A DNA stretch of 41,623 bases. Origin: an uncultured Desulfobacteraceae bacterium. Its GTDB lineage: Bacteria > Desulfobacterota > Desulfobacteria > Desulfobacterales > UBA2174. The notes below the pieces were generated by a model. That model did no database searches and was not told the DNA's origin. It saw only the letters and a program-made list of their open reading frames with translations. Shown piece by piece: positions 1-11,797 of the stretch. Within the stretch, counting starts at the first letter, position 1. Every line of letters starts with the position of its first letter. The stretch lies in NCBI GenBank assembly GCA_937982505.1, contig CALJLV010000204.1, forward strand, positions 1 to 41,623, in the 5' to 3' direction. A program made the position numbers and the translations under genes.

Positions 1-81
1 GCCAACCCTCCCGTGTCATCCCGAGGAGCCAACCCTCCCGTGTCATCCCGAGGAGCCAACCCTCCCGTGTCATCCCGAGGA
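1..81. repeat. Three perfect tandem copies of a 27-bp unit at the contig start
   Basis: Units lie at 1-27, 28-54 and 55-81 and are identical; each contains GTGTCATCCCGAGGA. A diverged continuation follows (gaggcacgacgagggatct, to about 104). This resembles the common dispersed intergenic repeats of the type 'TCATTCCGAGG...GGAATCT' seen in many bacterial genomes. There are no spacers of distinct sequence between the units, so it is not a CRISPR array. The contig starts inside the repeat, so the true copy number is unknown. Confidence 0.9.
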
Positions 82-190
82 GGCACGACGAGGGATCTGC
101 AGTCGAAAACAACGGCGGGACAAAAACCGCCAAAAGTAAACAGATCCCTCCGGCCTGCCCGAAAAACCGCCCGCCAATTTTTCTGCACAA

Positions 191-218
191 AAAGGCGGCC
201 CCGAAGGGCGCCGCCTTT
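191..218 (-). terminator. Hairpin, possible minus-strand terminator
   Basis: Nine-base arms (aaaggcggc / gccgccttt) enclose a C/G-rich loop that can pair further. Read on the minus strand, the stem is followed by a short T-run. It could also be a plus-strand hairpin ending a gene that lies before the contig start. Confidence 0.4.
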
Positions 219-294
219 CGATCGTCCAATCGGGCAAGGCCTTAAGCGAAGTCGTTCCGAAGGGTTAGCCCACCATCTGGCCTTCAAAAAAAGC

Positions 295-323
295 TTGACA
301 GCCGTGGAGCGCTTTAATATATG
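295..323 (+). promoter_or_regulatory. Sigma70-type promoter for the porin gene
   Basis: A perfect -35 box TTGACA (295-300) is followed after 17 nt by TATATG (318-323, 4 of 6 matches to TATAAT). Transcription would start near 330 and leave a leader of about 150 nt before the ATG at 483. Confidence 0.6.
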
Positions 324-482
324 CTGGCGCCGATACTGGAGCACCCATGCATCGGCGCGGGGTGTTCGAGCGCAGGCGGTTTCGCGGAAAGGGGGTGACG
401 ACTCGGCCATCAGCGATCCGCGGCAATTTCCAAGGATGATGATTTGGTTGGTTGCGAACCAAAAACTTTGAGGAGGAAACAG

Positions 483-1808
483 ATGAAAAAGTTTGGCATT
501 ATCGCCCTGGCGGCCCTGCTGGTGGTGGCTTTCACCGTTCCGGCCTCCGCCCTGGAGAACGTCTTCGGCGGCTATTGGCGTACCCGTATGTCCACCTATA
601 AGGATTTCAGTGGGGCGGACACCGACACGGAAAAAACAATCGTGGACACCCGGACCCGCCTCTACTACACGGCGGTGATCAACGACAACCTCAAGTTCGT
701 CAACAAGTTCGAGTTCAACAGCGTGTGGGGCGACACCAACGGCGGTGACATCGGCGCCGACGGTACCGGCCACATCCGCGTCAAGAACAGCTACGCCGAT
801 TTCAACGTCGGTCCGGTCAACGCCAAGGTCGGTATCCAGAGCGGCACGGTAGCCCGCGGCTTCTTCATGGATGACGACTTCTCCGGCCTGATCGTCACCT
901 ACAAGGGTGAAGGCTTCTCCATCCCCTTCATCTGGGTCAAGGCTTTCGAAGGCCACAATGCCGGTTACGGCGACTTCAACGACATGGATGTGGACTACTA
1001 CGGTCTGCTCCCGAGCTTCAACCTGGGCGACGGCATCAGCATCAATCCGTTCATCTTCTGGGCGACCTCCGACGACATCAGCGGCTGGGTCAACACCAAC
1101 GGACTGTACTATCATCCGCTGGATTCCAAGGTGCTGGGGTTGACTGGCGCCCTGCCGCTGAACACCGAGCTTGACATCTGGTGGTATGGGTTGAATGCCG
1201 ACGCCAAATTCGGCCCGCTCTCCCTGTGGTTCACCGGCATCTACGAAGACGGTGAAATGGCCATTCCCGGAGCGACCGATGTGGACATCGAGGCCTACCT
1301 GATCGCCATCGGCGGCGCCTATGACATGGGCATGTTCGACATCCACGGCCAGTACTTCTACGCCTCCGGCGATGACGACTGGACCGACGACGAGCTGGAA
1401 GCCTTCTGGATCCCGTCCCAGGGTGATTCCCAGGGCCAGTCCTACTACTGGGCTGAAATCATGGGCTTCGGCATCTTCGACGACAGCTCCCCCTCCAACA
1501 CCCCGGGCGACAAGATCACCAACGTCTGGGCCGCCAACCTGGGCACCAAGATCAAGCCCATGGACAAGCTGACCGTGACGGTCGATCTGTGGTACGCCGA
1601 GCTGGCTGAAGAGCGGGCCACCAACGTGGATGAGACCCTGGGCACCGAACTCGACGTGAAGGTGACCTACGAGCTGGTGCAGGGCCTGAACCTGGACGTG
1701 GTCGGCGCCTACCTGTGGGCCGATGAGGGCGTCTACAAGCAGACTGCCGGCAATCCTTCCGAGGAAAATCCCTACGAAGTCGGCGCGCGTCTGTCCCTCA
1801 GCTTCTAA
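483..1808 (+). CDS. Outer-membrane beta-barrel porin-like protein
   Basis: A 441-aa protein with a cleavable signal peptide (MKK start, hydrophobic core, predicted cut after ...PASA near residue 23). The rest alternates short polar and aromatic strands rich in Asp, Gly, Trp and Tyr, and the chain ends in ...RLSLSF; a terminal Phe is the usual outer-membrane insertion signal. The start at 483 is chosen because AGGAGG (471-476) lies six bases upstream and the signal peptide begins there; a longer upstream frame has no signal sequence. The gene has its own promoter and a strong terminator, so it is probably monocistronic and highly expressed. Substrate is not predictable from the sequence. Porins of this look are common in Desulfobacterota, but no specific family can be named with certainty. 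Confidence 0.88.
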   Translation: MKKFGIIALAALLVVAFTVPASALENVFGGYWRTRMSTYKDFSGADTDTEKTIVDTRTRLYYTAVINDNLKFVNKFEFNSVWGDTNGGDIGADGTGHIRVKNSYADFNVGPVNAKVGIQSGTVARGFFMDDDFSGLIVTYKGEGFSIPFIWVKAFEGHNAGYGDFNDMDVDYYGLLPSFNLGDGISINPFIFWATSDDISGWVNTNGLYYHPLDSKVLGLTGALPLNTELDIWWYGLNADAKFGPLSLWFTGIYEDGEMAIPGATDVDIEAYLIAIGGAYDMGMFDIHGQYFYASGDDDWTDDELEAFWIPSQGDSQGQSYYWAEIMGFGIFDDSSPSNTPGDKITNVWAANLGTKIKPMDKLTVTVDLWYAELAEERATNVDETLGTELDVKVTYELVQGLNLDVVGAYLWADEGVYKQTAGNPSEENPYEVGARLSLSF

Positions 1809-1848
1809 GTCCGAGGTTTTTTCAGTCAGAATATAGCGCTTAGTTGAC

Positions 1849-1888
1849 AAAAAAATCCGGAGGCGGGAGACCGCCTCCGGATTTTTTT
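1849..1888 (+). terminator. Strong intrinsic terminator of the porin gene
   Basis: The arms, about 17 bp in all, are the A-run plus TCCGGAGGCGG and CCGCCTCCGGA plus the T-run, around a GAGA loop (1867-1870) and followed by seven Ts (1882-1888). The A-run on the 5' side makes it potentially bidirectional. Confidence 0.92.
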
Positions 1889-1943
1889 ATGGGGCATATT
1901 TTACAGTTCTTCTTTTCCCCTTCCGTTATTCCTGTCCCCCCTT

Positions 1944-1970
1944 CCGTCATTCCCGCGAAAGCGGGAATCC
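1944..1970. repeat. Dispersed intergenic repeat core (REP-like hairpin)
   Basis: The sequence cgtcattcccgcgaaagcgg followed by gaatcc forms a perfect 8-bp stem with a GAAA tetraloop at 1949-1968. Elements with this core occur in many copies in intergenic regions of diverse proteobacterial genomes. A matching partner segment ('GATCAAGTC' type) occurs about 100 bp downstream in degenerate form. Confidence 0.7.
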
Positions 1971-2172
1971 ATGTTCCTCGAAACGAAACGACGGAAGGCG
2001 ATCAGGAAATCAGCGGGAGGTATCCGGCACCTTTCAGCCGCTCAAAATGGACTCCGGATCAAGTCCAGGGCAGGCAGTCTCGATCCGGGACCGGGGTTAC
2101 AGGGCTGAAGAGAGCCCGATCGGGGCAAGAACAACGGTCGAAAAAACCACAACCGCCGTCTTGGGAGCTGCT

Positions 2173-2268
2173 TCATGCGCCGACGCGGCGTTTGAGTTCG
2201 GCGATGTCCCGTTCCAGATTTTGGACACGATCTTCAAGCTCCGGGACGATAACTTCTTTGAAGGCCAT
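2173..2268 (-). pseudogene. 31-aa coiled-coil mini-ORF, possible gene remnant
   Basis: The frame begins MAFKEVIVPELEDRV and continues as a short charged heptad-like helix ending in RRVGA. The opening 'KEVIVPELE' followed by a coiled coil resembles the N-terminus of small proteins that I know from Desulfobacterota and archaea, often near toxin-antitoxin genes. Here the frame stops after 31 residues and has no clear ribosome binding site. It lies 23 bases downstream of another remnant-like frame. I cannot assign a function; it may be a truncated relic. Confidence 0.3.
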
Positions 2269-2291
2269 GCGGACGGATGATCCGACAAATT

Positions 2292-2450
2292 TCAGCGGCG
2301 GGCAATATCGGCTTGAGCTCCCCTCCCGATAAGGTAAACTTCTGCGGTATGAGACCCGATCTCTCCGCGACCGGCGAAAAGATCCGCACAAACCGCCGAC
2401 CTGCCGATACTGGCGACCGGCACTTGATGGAAGGCTATTTTCGCCGGCAA
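2292..2450 (-). pseudogene. 52-aa mini-ORF, unrecognised, possible gene remnant
   Basis: The frame opens just after a stop codon, with TTG as first possible start, and reads MPAKIAFHQVPVASIGRS then CADLFAGRGEIGSHTAEVYL, ending ...DIARR. Its composition looks like a folded protein rather than random GC-rich sequence, but no family is recognised and there is no ribosome binding site. With the neighbouring frame at 2173-2268 it may be the tail of a decayed two-gene unit. Confidence 0.22.
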
Positions 2451-2538
2451 GGACGATTACCTGACGCAAATCTTCCGCAGCCTGAGACTGGCCGCACCAA
2501 ACAATCAACACCGAAACGGTCCTTGAATCGATAACGCC

Positions 2539-3444
2539 ATGCAGGAAATCGCATTCGGTCCAGTGCGCTTCATCCCCGGTCCCGATAGGGGCAAATATCC
2601 CCATTGCCACTCGGTCTATATCGAGGGCGACCGGATCTTGATCGACCCGGCCGCGGACCGGGAACGCCTGAAGCGCCTGCGCCGGGAGGAAGGCGTACGC
2701 GAAGTCTGGCTGAGCCACTGGCACGAAGACCATTTCATGCATCTGGACCTCTTCGAGGACGCTACCGTGCGCATCCATCCGGCCGACGCCCCTCCCCTGA
2801 CCGATCTGGACGCCTTCCTGGACGCCTACGGCATTCGCGAGGCGGGTTTCCGGGCCCGGTTCGGCCGGATGGTGACGGATATGTTCCACTTCCGGCCCCG
2901 GGCCTTGCGCCCCGATCTGGTGGGCGGAATGACCCTCACCCTGTCCGGGGTCACCGTGGACGTTCTCCACACCCCGGGGCATACCCCGGGCCACCTCTGC
3001 TTTTTCTTTCGCGAACCGCAGGTCCTGTTTCTGGGGGACTACGATCTGACGCCCTTCGGCCCCTGGTATGGAGACCGCGACTCGAGCATCCACCAGAGCA
3101 TGGAGAGCCTCGCCCGGCTGCGGTGCATTCCGGCCCGGGTTTGGCTGACCGGCCATGAAACGGGGGTTTTCCACCAGGTGCCCGAGGCCTTGTGGGAGGC
3201 CTACCTGGCGGTCATCGACCGCCGCGAGGAGGCGATCGCCCGCTATCTGGTCGAACCGCGAGGATTTGAGGAGATCGTCGCCCAGTGGATCGTCTACTGG
3301 AAAGCGCGGGAACCCATCGATTTTTACCGCTGGGCCGAAGGGGCCATGATCGCCAAGCATCTTGAGCGAATGGTCGCCTGCGGGAAGATCTCCATGGAGA
3401 ACGGTCTGTACAGCGGCACTTGCGGACCTCAGGGGCGGGGCTGA
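2539..3444 (+). CDS. MBL-fold metallo-hydrolase
   Basis: A 301-aa cytoplasmic protein of the metallo-beta-lactamase superfamily. The zinc-binding signature H-x-H-x-D-H is at residues 60-65 (HWHEDH), the next metal ligand is in HTPGHTPGH (144-152), the bridging Asp is D167 in FLGDYD, and the last ligand is H206 in LTGHETG. All expected metal ligands are present, so it should be an active dinuclear hydrolase. The C-terminal 90 residues are mostly helical, as in the glyoxalase II/RNase Z-like branch with an added helical domain. The substrate is unknown. The 3' end overlaps the convergent methyltransferase gene by 16 bp, and no clear Shine-Dalgarno is seen before the ATG. Confidence 0.88.
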   Translation: MQEIAFGPVRFIPGPDRGKYPHCHSVYIEGDRILIDPAADRERLKRLRREEGVREVWLSHWHEDHFMHLDLFEDATVRIHPADAPPLTDLDAFLDAYGIREAGFRARFGRMVTDMFHFRPRALRPDLVGGMTLTLSGVTVDVLHTPGHTPGHLCFFFREPQVLFLGDYDLTPFGPWYGDRDSSIHQSMESLARLRCIPARVWLTGHETGVFHQVPEALWEAYLAVIDRREEAIARYLVEPRGFEEIVAQWIVYWKAREPIDFYRWAEGAMIAKHLERMVACGKISMENGLYSGTCGPQGRG

Positions 3445-4235
3445 CCGCCGCGCAGGGTGCCGGCCACAAAGACATCGGTCTGGGTCGAGCCGCCCGTGTA
3501 CAGAGACGTTCGCGGCAGGTCCACGCCCCACTGGACCCGCTCGGCACGGGTAAAGACAAACCGGCTGGCCGTGAGCACCCCCAGCCCCCGGGACCAGTCC
3601 GCGTCATGCTCGAATTCGAACCCGCCGCAGGCAAAGACCCCCATCTCCCGGCAGAAGGGCACCACCACGATCTGACGCGCCCCGGCCTTGAGGGCCCGGT
3701 AGAAATTCTCCTGGGCCAGCCGGTCGAGAATCGACCGCGCCGTTTGGGGTTCGGGATGGATCAGCAGCAGGTGATCCAGACAGGCGGCCGGCAGATAGGG
3801 CAGGATTTCCACCTGAGCCCGGAGCAGCACCAAGTTGGCGGGCATCTCCTGCTGGACGGCCAGCTGGCGCCCACACCAGGCCAGGGCCACGCGCCGATAC
3901 TGGGAACCGCCGTCCGCGGGTCCGTCCCATTCATAGGCATCAGTGGCGATCACGGCCAGATCGGGATTTTTGAGCGCAATCTGCCGGGCCACCCGGCCGT
4001 CACCGCAGCCTATCTCCAACAGGATCCGAGGCATCGATAAAAGCCGTGCGAGACGCCCGCAATCCTCGGCGGCGTTCTCGGCGGCCCTCAGGTAGCCGTT
4101 CAGCGCCGGCCATTGCGAAAAGGGGATGGCGGCATCCAGCCCTTCGGCCGCGGCGCCTTGTCGAAGACGGTCACTGGGACCGTCGAGCGGAGTGCTGATC
4201 ACTCCGCTCGACGGGGAAATGATGGATTTGGCCAT
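3429..4235 (-). CDS. SAM-dependent methyltransferase, TrmB-like
   Basis: A 268-aa class I methyltransferase. Motif I is LLEIGCGDGR at residues 72-81, followed by an acidic residue at the end of strand 2 (D99). A later segment, LLLIHPEPQTARSILDRL, sits where TrmB-family tRNA methyltransferases carry their 'DPWPKKRH' motif, so it is distantly TrmB-like but not a canonical TrmB. The start at 4235 is preceded by GAGGTG and is the best of several in-frame options; a longer frame to 4343 has no ribosome site. Codons 8-19 fall in a perfect 15-bp inverted repeat (4180-4214), so the first 30 or so residues may be repeat-derived and the conserved protein may begin nearer residue 35. Substrate unknown. 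Confidence 0.75.
   Translation of the reverse strand: MAKSIISPSSGVISTPLDGPSDRLRQGAAAEGLDAAIPFSQWPALNGYLRAAENAAEDCGRLARLLSMPRILLEIGCGDGRVARQIALKNPDLAVIATDAYEWDGPADGGSQYRRVALAWCGRQLAVQQEMPANLVLLRAQVEILPYLPAACLDHLLLIHPEPQTARSILDRLAQENFYRALKAGARQIVVVPFCREMGVFACGGFEFEHDADWSRGLGVLTASRFVFTRAERVQWGVDLPRTSLYTGGSTQTDVFVAGTLRGGQPRP
4180..4214. repeat. Perfect 15-bp inverted repeat inside the 5' end of the methyltransferase gene
   Basis: Arms CCGTCGAGCGGAGTG (4180-4194) and CACTCCGCTCGACGG (4200-4214) match exactly around a 5-nt loop. The 'GTCGAGCGGAGT' core is like dispersed palindromic intergenic repeats of proteobacteria. It lies within or next to the start of a coding region. Confidence 0.85.
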
Positions 4236-4463
4236 GGGACACCTCGTCTCAGACGAGATCTGCAGGAGGTGAGGACCGGCGCCAATCGATCCCGGCTGCT
4301 GAGGACCGGATCGGCAGATGGCATCTACACAAGAGGCGAGCACATGTCAATCGGCGGGCCTGAGGCCCGACAAGCCGGTAGCCGGTTTGGCAATTACCTG
4401 GTATATGATCAATCGTTCGACTTTTGCGCGCCACTCACCCGTTATACCCCAGGGAGGCCGTCT

Positions 4464-6113
4464 ATGAAGCGCACCTGCCGCACCCTCATGGCCCTTCTCT
4501 TCATTGCGATCGCCCCTGCCCCACTGGCGGCCGCCACCGTGCCGTCCCGCATCCAATCGGCCACCGTCTACGCCGACCGGGCCCGGGTGGTGCGCGGTGC
4601 CGAGGCCTCCGTGGAGGCTGGCGTGAACGAGATCCGGCTCCAGACCACCGCTTTCCACATCGATCCCGAATCGGTGATGGCCCGGGTCTTCGGCCAGGGC
4701 GAACTGCTGGGTGTTCAATACCGGCAGGTGCCCGTCGACACCCACCCCCAGGAGAACATCGAAGCCCTGCGCGGCCGGCTGCGCGAGCTGGAACGCCGCC
4801 TGGGCGCCCTGAACGATGAAAAGGCGGTCCTGGATCGGCGCCGCGCCTTTCTCGACAGTTTCATCGACTTTTCCAAAACTCAGGTCCCCCGGGAAATCCA
4901 GACCCGCCTGCCCGATGCCTCGACCCTGGAGGCCACCCTGGCCTTCGTGGAGCGCGGCTACGGCGAAGCCAACGCCCAGCGGCAGGCCCTGGATCTGAAA
5001 ATTGAAACCCTCCAGGGCGAAATTGACGTGACACGCCGGGAGCTGGCGGCCCTTGAAGGCCGCGGAGAGAAGCAGCTCCAGGTCATCGAAATCCTCTTTG
5101 AGGCGGCCCGGCCCCAGACGATCCGCATCGAGGCCGAATACCAGGTGGCGGGCGCCTTCTGGCGCCCCCTGTACCGGGCCGCGGTTCCAGAAAGCGCCGA
5201 CAGCGTGGCCCTGAGCCTCTTTGCCGGCATCCATCAGAAAAGTGGCGAAGACTGGCCGGACGCCGTCCTGACGGTCTCCAACGCCCTGCCCCTGTCGGGC
5301 GGGCGCCTGCCCGATCTGGCCCCCTGGGTCGTGGACCTGCCGCGCCCCGTGGCCAAGGCCCAGATGCGCGCCATGGATGCCGCCGTCCTGGGAGCGGCCC
5401 CGGCGCCCGCCGCCGAGGCCGGCCAGGAGCTGGAGGAAAGCGGCCCTCCGCAAGCCGCCCTGGCCCAGGCCGAGGTGCGCCGCTCGGCCCTGGCGGTGGA
5501 ATACAGCCTGCCGCGTCCGGTCGCCGTGGCCTCCCAGGACAAGGAGACCCTGGTGCCCGTATTCACCCGAACCCTCCAGGGGAAGTTTCATCACCTGGCC
5601 GTGCCCAAGATGCGGCCCGCGGCGTTTCTGGTCTGCCAGACCGAGGCCGACAGCGAACTGCTCCCGGGACCGATGCAGGTCTACTTCGCCGGTCAGTATC
5701 TCGGCAAGACCCAGATGTCCGAAATGCGCGCCGGCGGCCCCTTCGATCTCAACCTGGGGCTCGACCGCACCCTTTTGGTGCATCGAGAAAAGGTCTCCGA
5801 CAAACGCCGTGAGACCTTCTTCGGTCAGATCGAACGGGACACCGTGGTGCGGGACATCGGCTATCGCATCCACCTGGAAAACCTCGGAGACCGGCCGGCG
5901 ACGGTGCAGCTGCTGGATCATGTCCCGGTCTCGCGCATCGACCGTATCCGCATTACGGATCTGGCCTTCGATCCAGCCCCGGACCAGCGCAACGACCAAG
6001 GTCGCGAGGGCGTGATGCGCTGGGAGCGGCCCCTGGAGCCCGGTCAGAAAGAGACCGTGGAAATCCGTTTCACGGTGTCCTATCCCAAGGAAATGGGGGT
6101 GCCGGATTTTTAG
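4464..6113 (+). CDS. MuiA-family protein (DUF4140/DUF4139), exported
   Basis: A 549-aa protein with an N-terminal signal peptide (MKRTCRTLMALLFIA..., likely cut after ...PLAAA). The segment after it, VPSRIQSATVYADRARVVRG, matches the DUF4140 domain, and the region from about residue 210 to the end (…YQVAGAFWRPLYRAAV… to …YPKEMGVPDF) matches DUF4139, the 'mucoidy inhibitor MuiA' family. A helical coiled-coil stretch lies between them (about residues 90-200). The family is poorly understood; it is exported and tied to surface or exopolysaccharide traits in some bacteria. The start at 4464 has AGGGAGG seven bases upstream and begins the signal peptide. It is a stand-alone gene 94 bp before ppdK. 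Confidence 0.85.
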   Translation: MKRTCRTLMALLFIAIAPAPLAAATVPSRIQSATVYADRARVVRGAEASVEAGVNEIRLQTTAFHIDPESVMARVFGQGELLGVQYRQVPVDTHPQENIEALRGRLRELERRLGALNDEKAVLDRRRAFLDSFIDFSKTQVPREIQTRLPDASTLEATLAFVERGYGEANAQRQALDLKIETLQGEIDVTRRELAALEGRGEKQLQVIEILFEAARPQTIRIEAEYQVAGAFWRPLYRAAVPESADSVALSLFAGIHQKSGEDWPDAVLTVSNALPLSGGRLPDLAPWVVDLPRPVAKAQMRAMDAAVLGAAPAPAAEAGQELEESGPPQAALAQAEVRRSALAVEYSLPRPVAVASQDKETLVPVFTRTLQGKFHHLAVPKMRPAAFLVCQTEADSELLPGPMQVYFAGQYLGKTQMSEMRAGGPFDLNLGLDRTLLVHREKVSDKRRETFFGQIERDTVVRDIGYRIHLENLGDRPATVQLLDHVPVSRIDRIRITDLAFDPAPDQRNDQGREGVMRWERPLEPGQKETVEIRFTVSYPKEMGVPDF

Positions 6114-6207
6114 CGCCTCTTGTCTTGTCGCCGCGCCAGGAAGCGTCCTGGCCGCGCCGCCGCCCTGCCGCCAGCAACCGATATCCAGATCATTGAGGAG
6201 GCTTTAA

Positions 6208-8958
<2,751 letters not shown>

Positions 8959-8970
8959 TCGGCAGCCCCC

Positions 8971-9002
8971 AACCCCACAGGGCCCTTGCGCCCTGTGGGG
9001 TT
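8971..9002 (+). terminator. Terminator hairpin after ppdK
   Basis: Perfect 13-bp arms AACCCCACAGGGC / GCCCTGTGGGGTT with a 6-nt loop, starting 12 bases after the stop codon. The T-run is poor, so termination may rely on the very stable stem. Confidence 0.7.
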
Positions 9003-9102
9003 GCCGTTGCTGCCGCCTGCCGACAAGCAGGAGCCTGGATACAGGCGTCGCCGGTAAGGGCGTGTCGTCGTCGGCATACCGGAAATAAAAAGCCCCAGGC
9101 CT

Positions 9103-9130
9103 AAAAAAAAGGGGCGCCATCCGGCGCCCC
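9103..9130 (-). terminator. Intrinsic terminator of ahcY
   Basis: On the minus strand the stem GGGGCGCC / GGCGCCCC (plus positions 9111-9118 and 9123-9130, loop ATCC) is followed by eight Ts (9103-9110). It starts about 20 bases after the ahcY stop codon. Confidence 0.9.
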
Positions 9131-9151
9131 TGGTGGGTTTGTAAACCCGCA

Positions 9152-10570
<1,419 letters not shown>

Positions 10571-10607
10571 GGCGTCTCCCTCGATGGCGGTCGGATCATC
10601 AAACAGG

Positions 10608-10638
10608 ATGCCCGGCTGTGCCAAACGGCGCCGGGCAT
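10608..10638 (-). other. Leader hairpin upstream of ahcY
   Basis: Nine-base arms ATGCCCGGC / GCCGGGCAT enclose a 13-nt loop in the ahcY 5' untranslated region, about 40-70 nt before the start codon. I could not fit the consensus of the SAH riboswitch to it by eye, so its role is open; it may be a stability or regulatory hairpin. Confidence 0.45.
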
Positions 10639-10669
10639 TGCAACGCTTCGGTTTTTCGTTTTCGCATCA

Positions 10670-10698
10670 CTAGTAAGAAATGCGTCCTGGATTGTCAA
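10670..10698 (-). promoter_or_regulatory. Promoter of ahcY
   Basis: On the minus strand TTGACA (10698-10693) is followed after exactly 17 nt by TACTAG (10675-10670, 3 of 6 matches). The perfect -35 and correct spacing support it despite the weak -10. The leader would be about 90 nt. Confidence 0.5.
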
Positions 10699-10746
10699 CA
10701 CCCTTATTTTTAAATCTTTTCATGGAATCAAGCCCTGGCCGCCGAC

Positions 10747-10775
10747 TTGACAGTACGGGGAATCTTGCCTATAAA
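10747..10775 (+). promoter_or_regulatory. Strong sigma70-type promoter of the ABC operon
   Basis: TTGACA (10747-10752), a 17-nt spacer and TATAAA (10770-10775, 5 of 6). It lies about 80 bp before the ATPase gene start and is the best promoter match seen in the window. Confidence 0.75.
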
Positions 10776-10857
10776 AACCGCCTTGCGGACCCGAACCGGA
10801 TCCGGGGGCGGACCATGACCGCGGGATGCGATCGCAACGCTTTTCAAGGACGGCACC

Positions 10858-11793
10858 ATGATCCAGGTCGACAACCTTACGAAGTATTACGGTGCCTTCT
10901 GCGCCGTCAACCAGATCCAGTTCACCCTTTCCAGCGGAGAGATCCTCGGGCTCCTGGGACCCAACGGCGCCGGCAAAACCACCACCTTGCGCATGCTCAC
11001 CGGATTTCTCAGGCCGTCGGCCGGCGCCATCCAGGTGGGCGGCATGGACATCGCCGCCCGGCCGCTGGAAGTCAAGCGTCTGATGGGATACCTGCCCGAA
11101 TCGGCGCCCCTCTACCCGGACATGCTGGTCTACGACTACCTGCGCTACGTGGCCGAGATCCGCGGCCTGGGACCGGCTGACAGCGCCGGCCGGATTCGAC
11201 GCCTGGCCGACCTGTGCCAGATCGGCGACGTGATGCACCGGCCTATCGGGGTGCTCTCCAAGGGCTACAAACAGCGCGTGGGGCTGGCCCATGCCATGAT
11301 GAGCGATCCACAGATCCTGGTCCTGGACGAACCCACCAGCGGTCTGGATCCCAACCAGATCGTGGAGATCCGCGATATCATCCGCGAGATCGGCCGGGAG
11401 AAAACCGTCGTCCTCTCCACCCACATCCTGCCCGAGGCCGAAGCCACCTGCGACCGCATCCTGATCATCCACCAGGGACGCATCGCCGCCGACGGCAGCA
11501 CCGAGGAGATCAAACGCTCGGCGGCCGGTGAATACCGGGTCTGCCTGGCCCTGCGCGACGCCCCGCCCGAGGACGTGCGCACCCGTCTGGGGGGCGTGGC
11601 CGGCGTCACCAGCGTTCAGATCAGTCCCGAGGCCGGCGACCTGCTGCGGGTGGCCCTGGCCTGCCGCAGCGAAAGCGATCTGCGCCCGGCCATCTACCAG
11701 GCGGTCAAGGCCACCGACTGGACCCTGATGGAACTGAACCAGGAAACCCAGACCCTGGAAACCATCTTTCGCAAACTGACCCGGGAGAATTGA
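10858..11793 (+). CDS. ABC-2 type transporter ATPase, GldA-like
   Basis: A 311-aa ABC ATPase. Walker A is GPNGAGKTT (34-42), the signature is LSKGYKQR (133-140) and Walker B is ILVLDEPT (153-160); the last 80 residues form the regulatory C-terminal region seen in the CcmA/GldA branch. With the next two genes it forms a GldA-GldF-GldG-like set: ATPase, short permease and a large auxiliary membrane protein. In Bacteroidetes such genes are tied to gliding; in other phyla, including Desulfobacterota, the same set exists without gliding and its cargo is unknown. First gene after a strong promoter; only 4 bp separate it from the permease. Confidence 0.9.
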   Translation: MIQVDNLTKYYGAFCAVNQIQFTLSSGEILGLLGPNGAGKTTTLRMLTGFLRPSAGAIQVGGMDIAARPLEVKRLMGYLPESAPLYPDMLVYDYLRYVAEIRGLGPADSAGRIRRLADLCQIGDVMHRPIGVLSKGYKQRVGLAHAMMSDPQILVLDEPTSGLDPNQIVEIRDIIREIGREKTVVLSTHILPEAEATCDRILIIHQGRIAADGSTEEIKRSAAGEYRVCLALRDAPPEDVRTRLGGVAGVTSVQISPEAGDLLRVALACRSESDLRPAIYQAVKATDWTLMELNQETQTLETIFRKLTREN

Positions 11794-11797
11794 AACG

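Larger units (their letters stand above)
82..482. other. Intergenic region and long leader upstream of the porin gene
   Basis: No convincing gene is visible here. It holds the end of the tandem repeat, a hairpin with stems 191-199 and 210-218, a promoter at 295-323, and an untranslated leader of about 150 nt before the porin start. The hairpin has an A-run before it, so it would work as a terminator for a minus-strand transcript (five Ts after the stem on that strand). No minus-strand gene that would need it is visible in the window. Confidence 0.6.
1889..2538. other. Intergenic region with dispersed-repeat-like hairpins and gene remnants
   Basis: About 650 bp without an intact gene of normal size. 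It holds a perfect 8-bp hairpin with GAAA loop (1949-1968, arms ATTCCCGC / GCGGGAAT), which is the core of a widespread 'GTCATTCCCGCGAAAGCGGGAATCC' intergenic repeat, and a related degenerate segment near 2046-2070 (atggactccggatcaagtcc). Two very short minus-strand frames with protein-like character lie at 2173-2268 and 2292-2450. Confidence 0.6.

Noticed and set aside
1..81. CRISPR-like repeats
   Set aside because: The units follow each other directly with no unique spacers, and no cas genes are present.
2173..3531. A 452-aa minus-strand open frame
   Set aside because: Most of it is antisense to the MBL hydrolase; only its last 31 codons have independent protein-like character.
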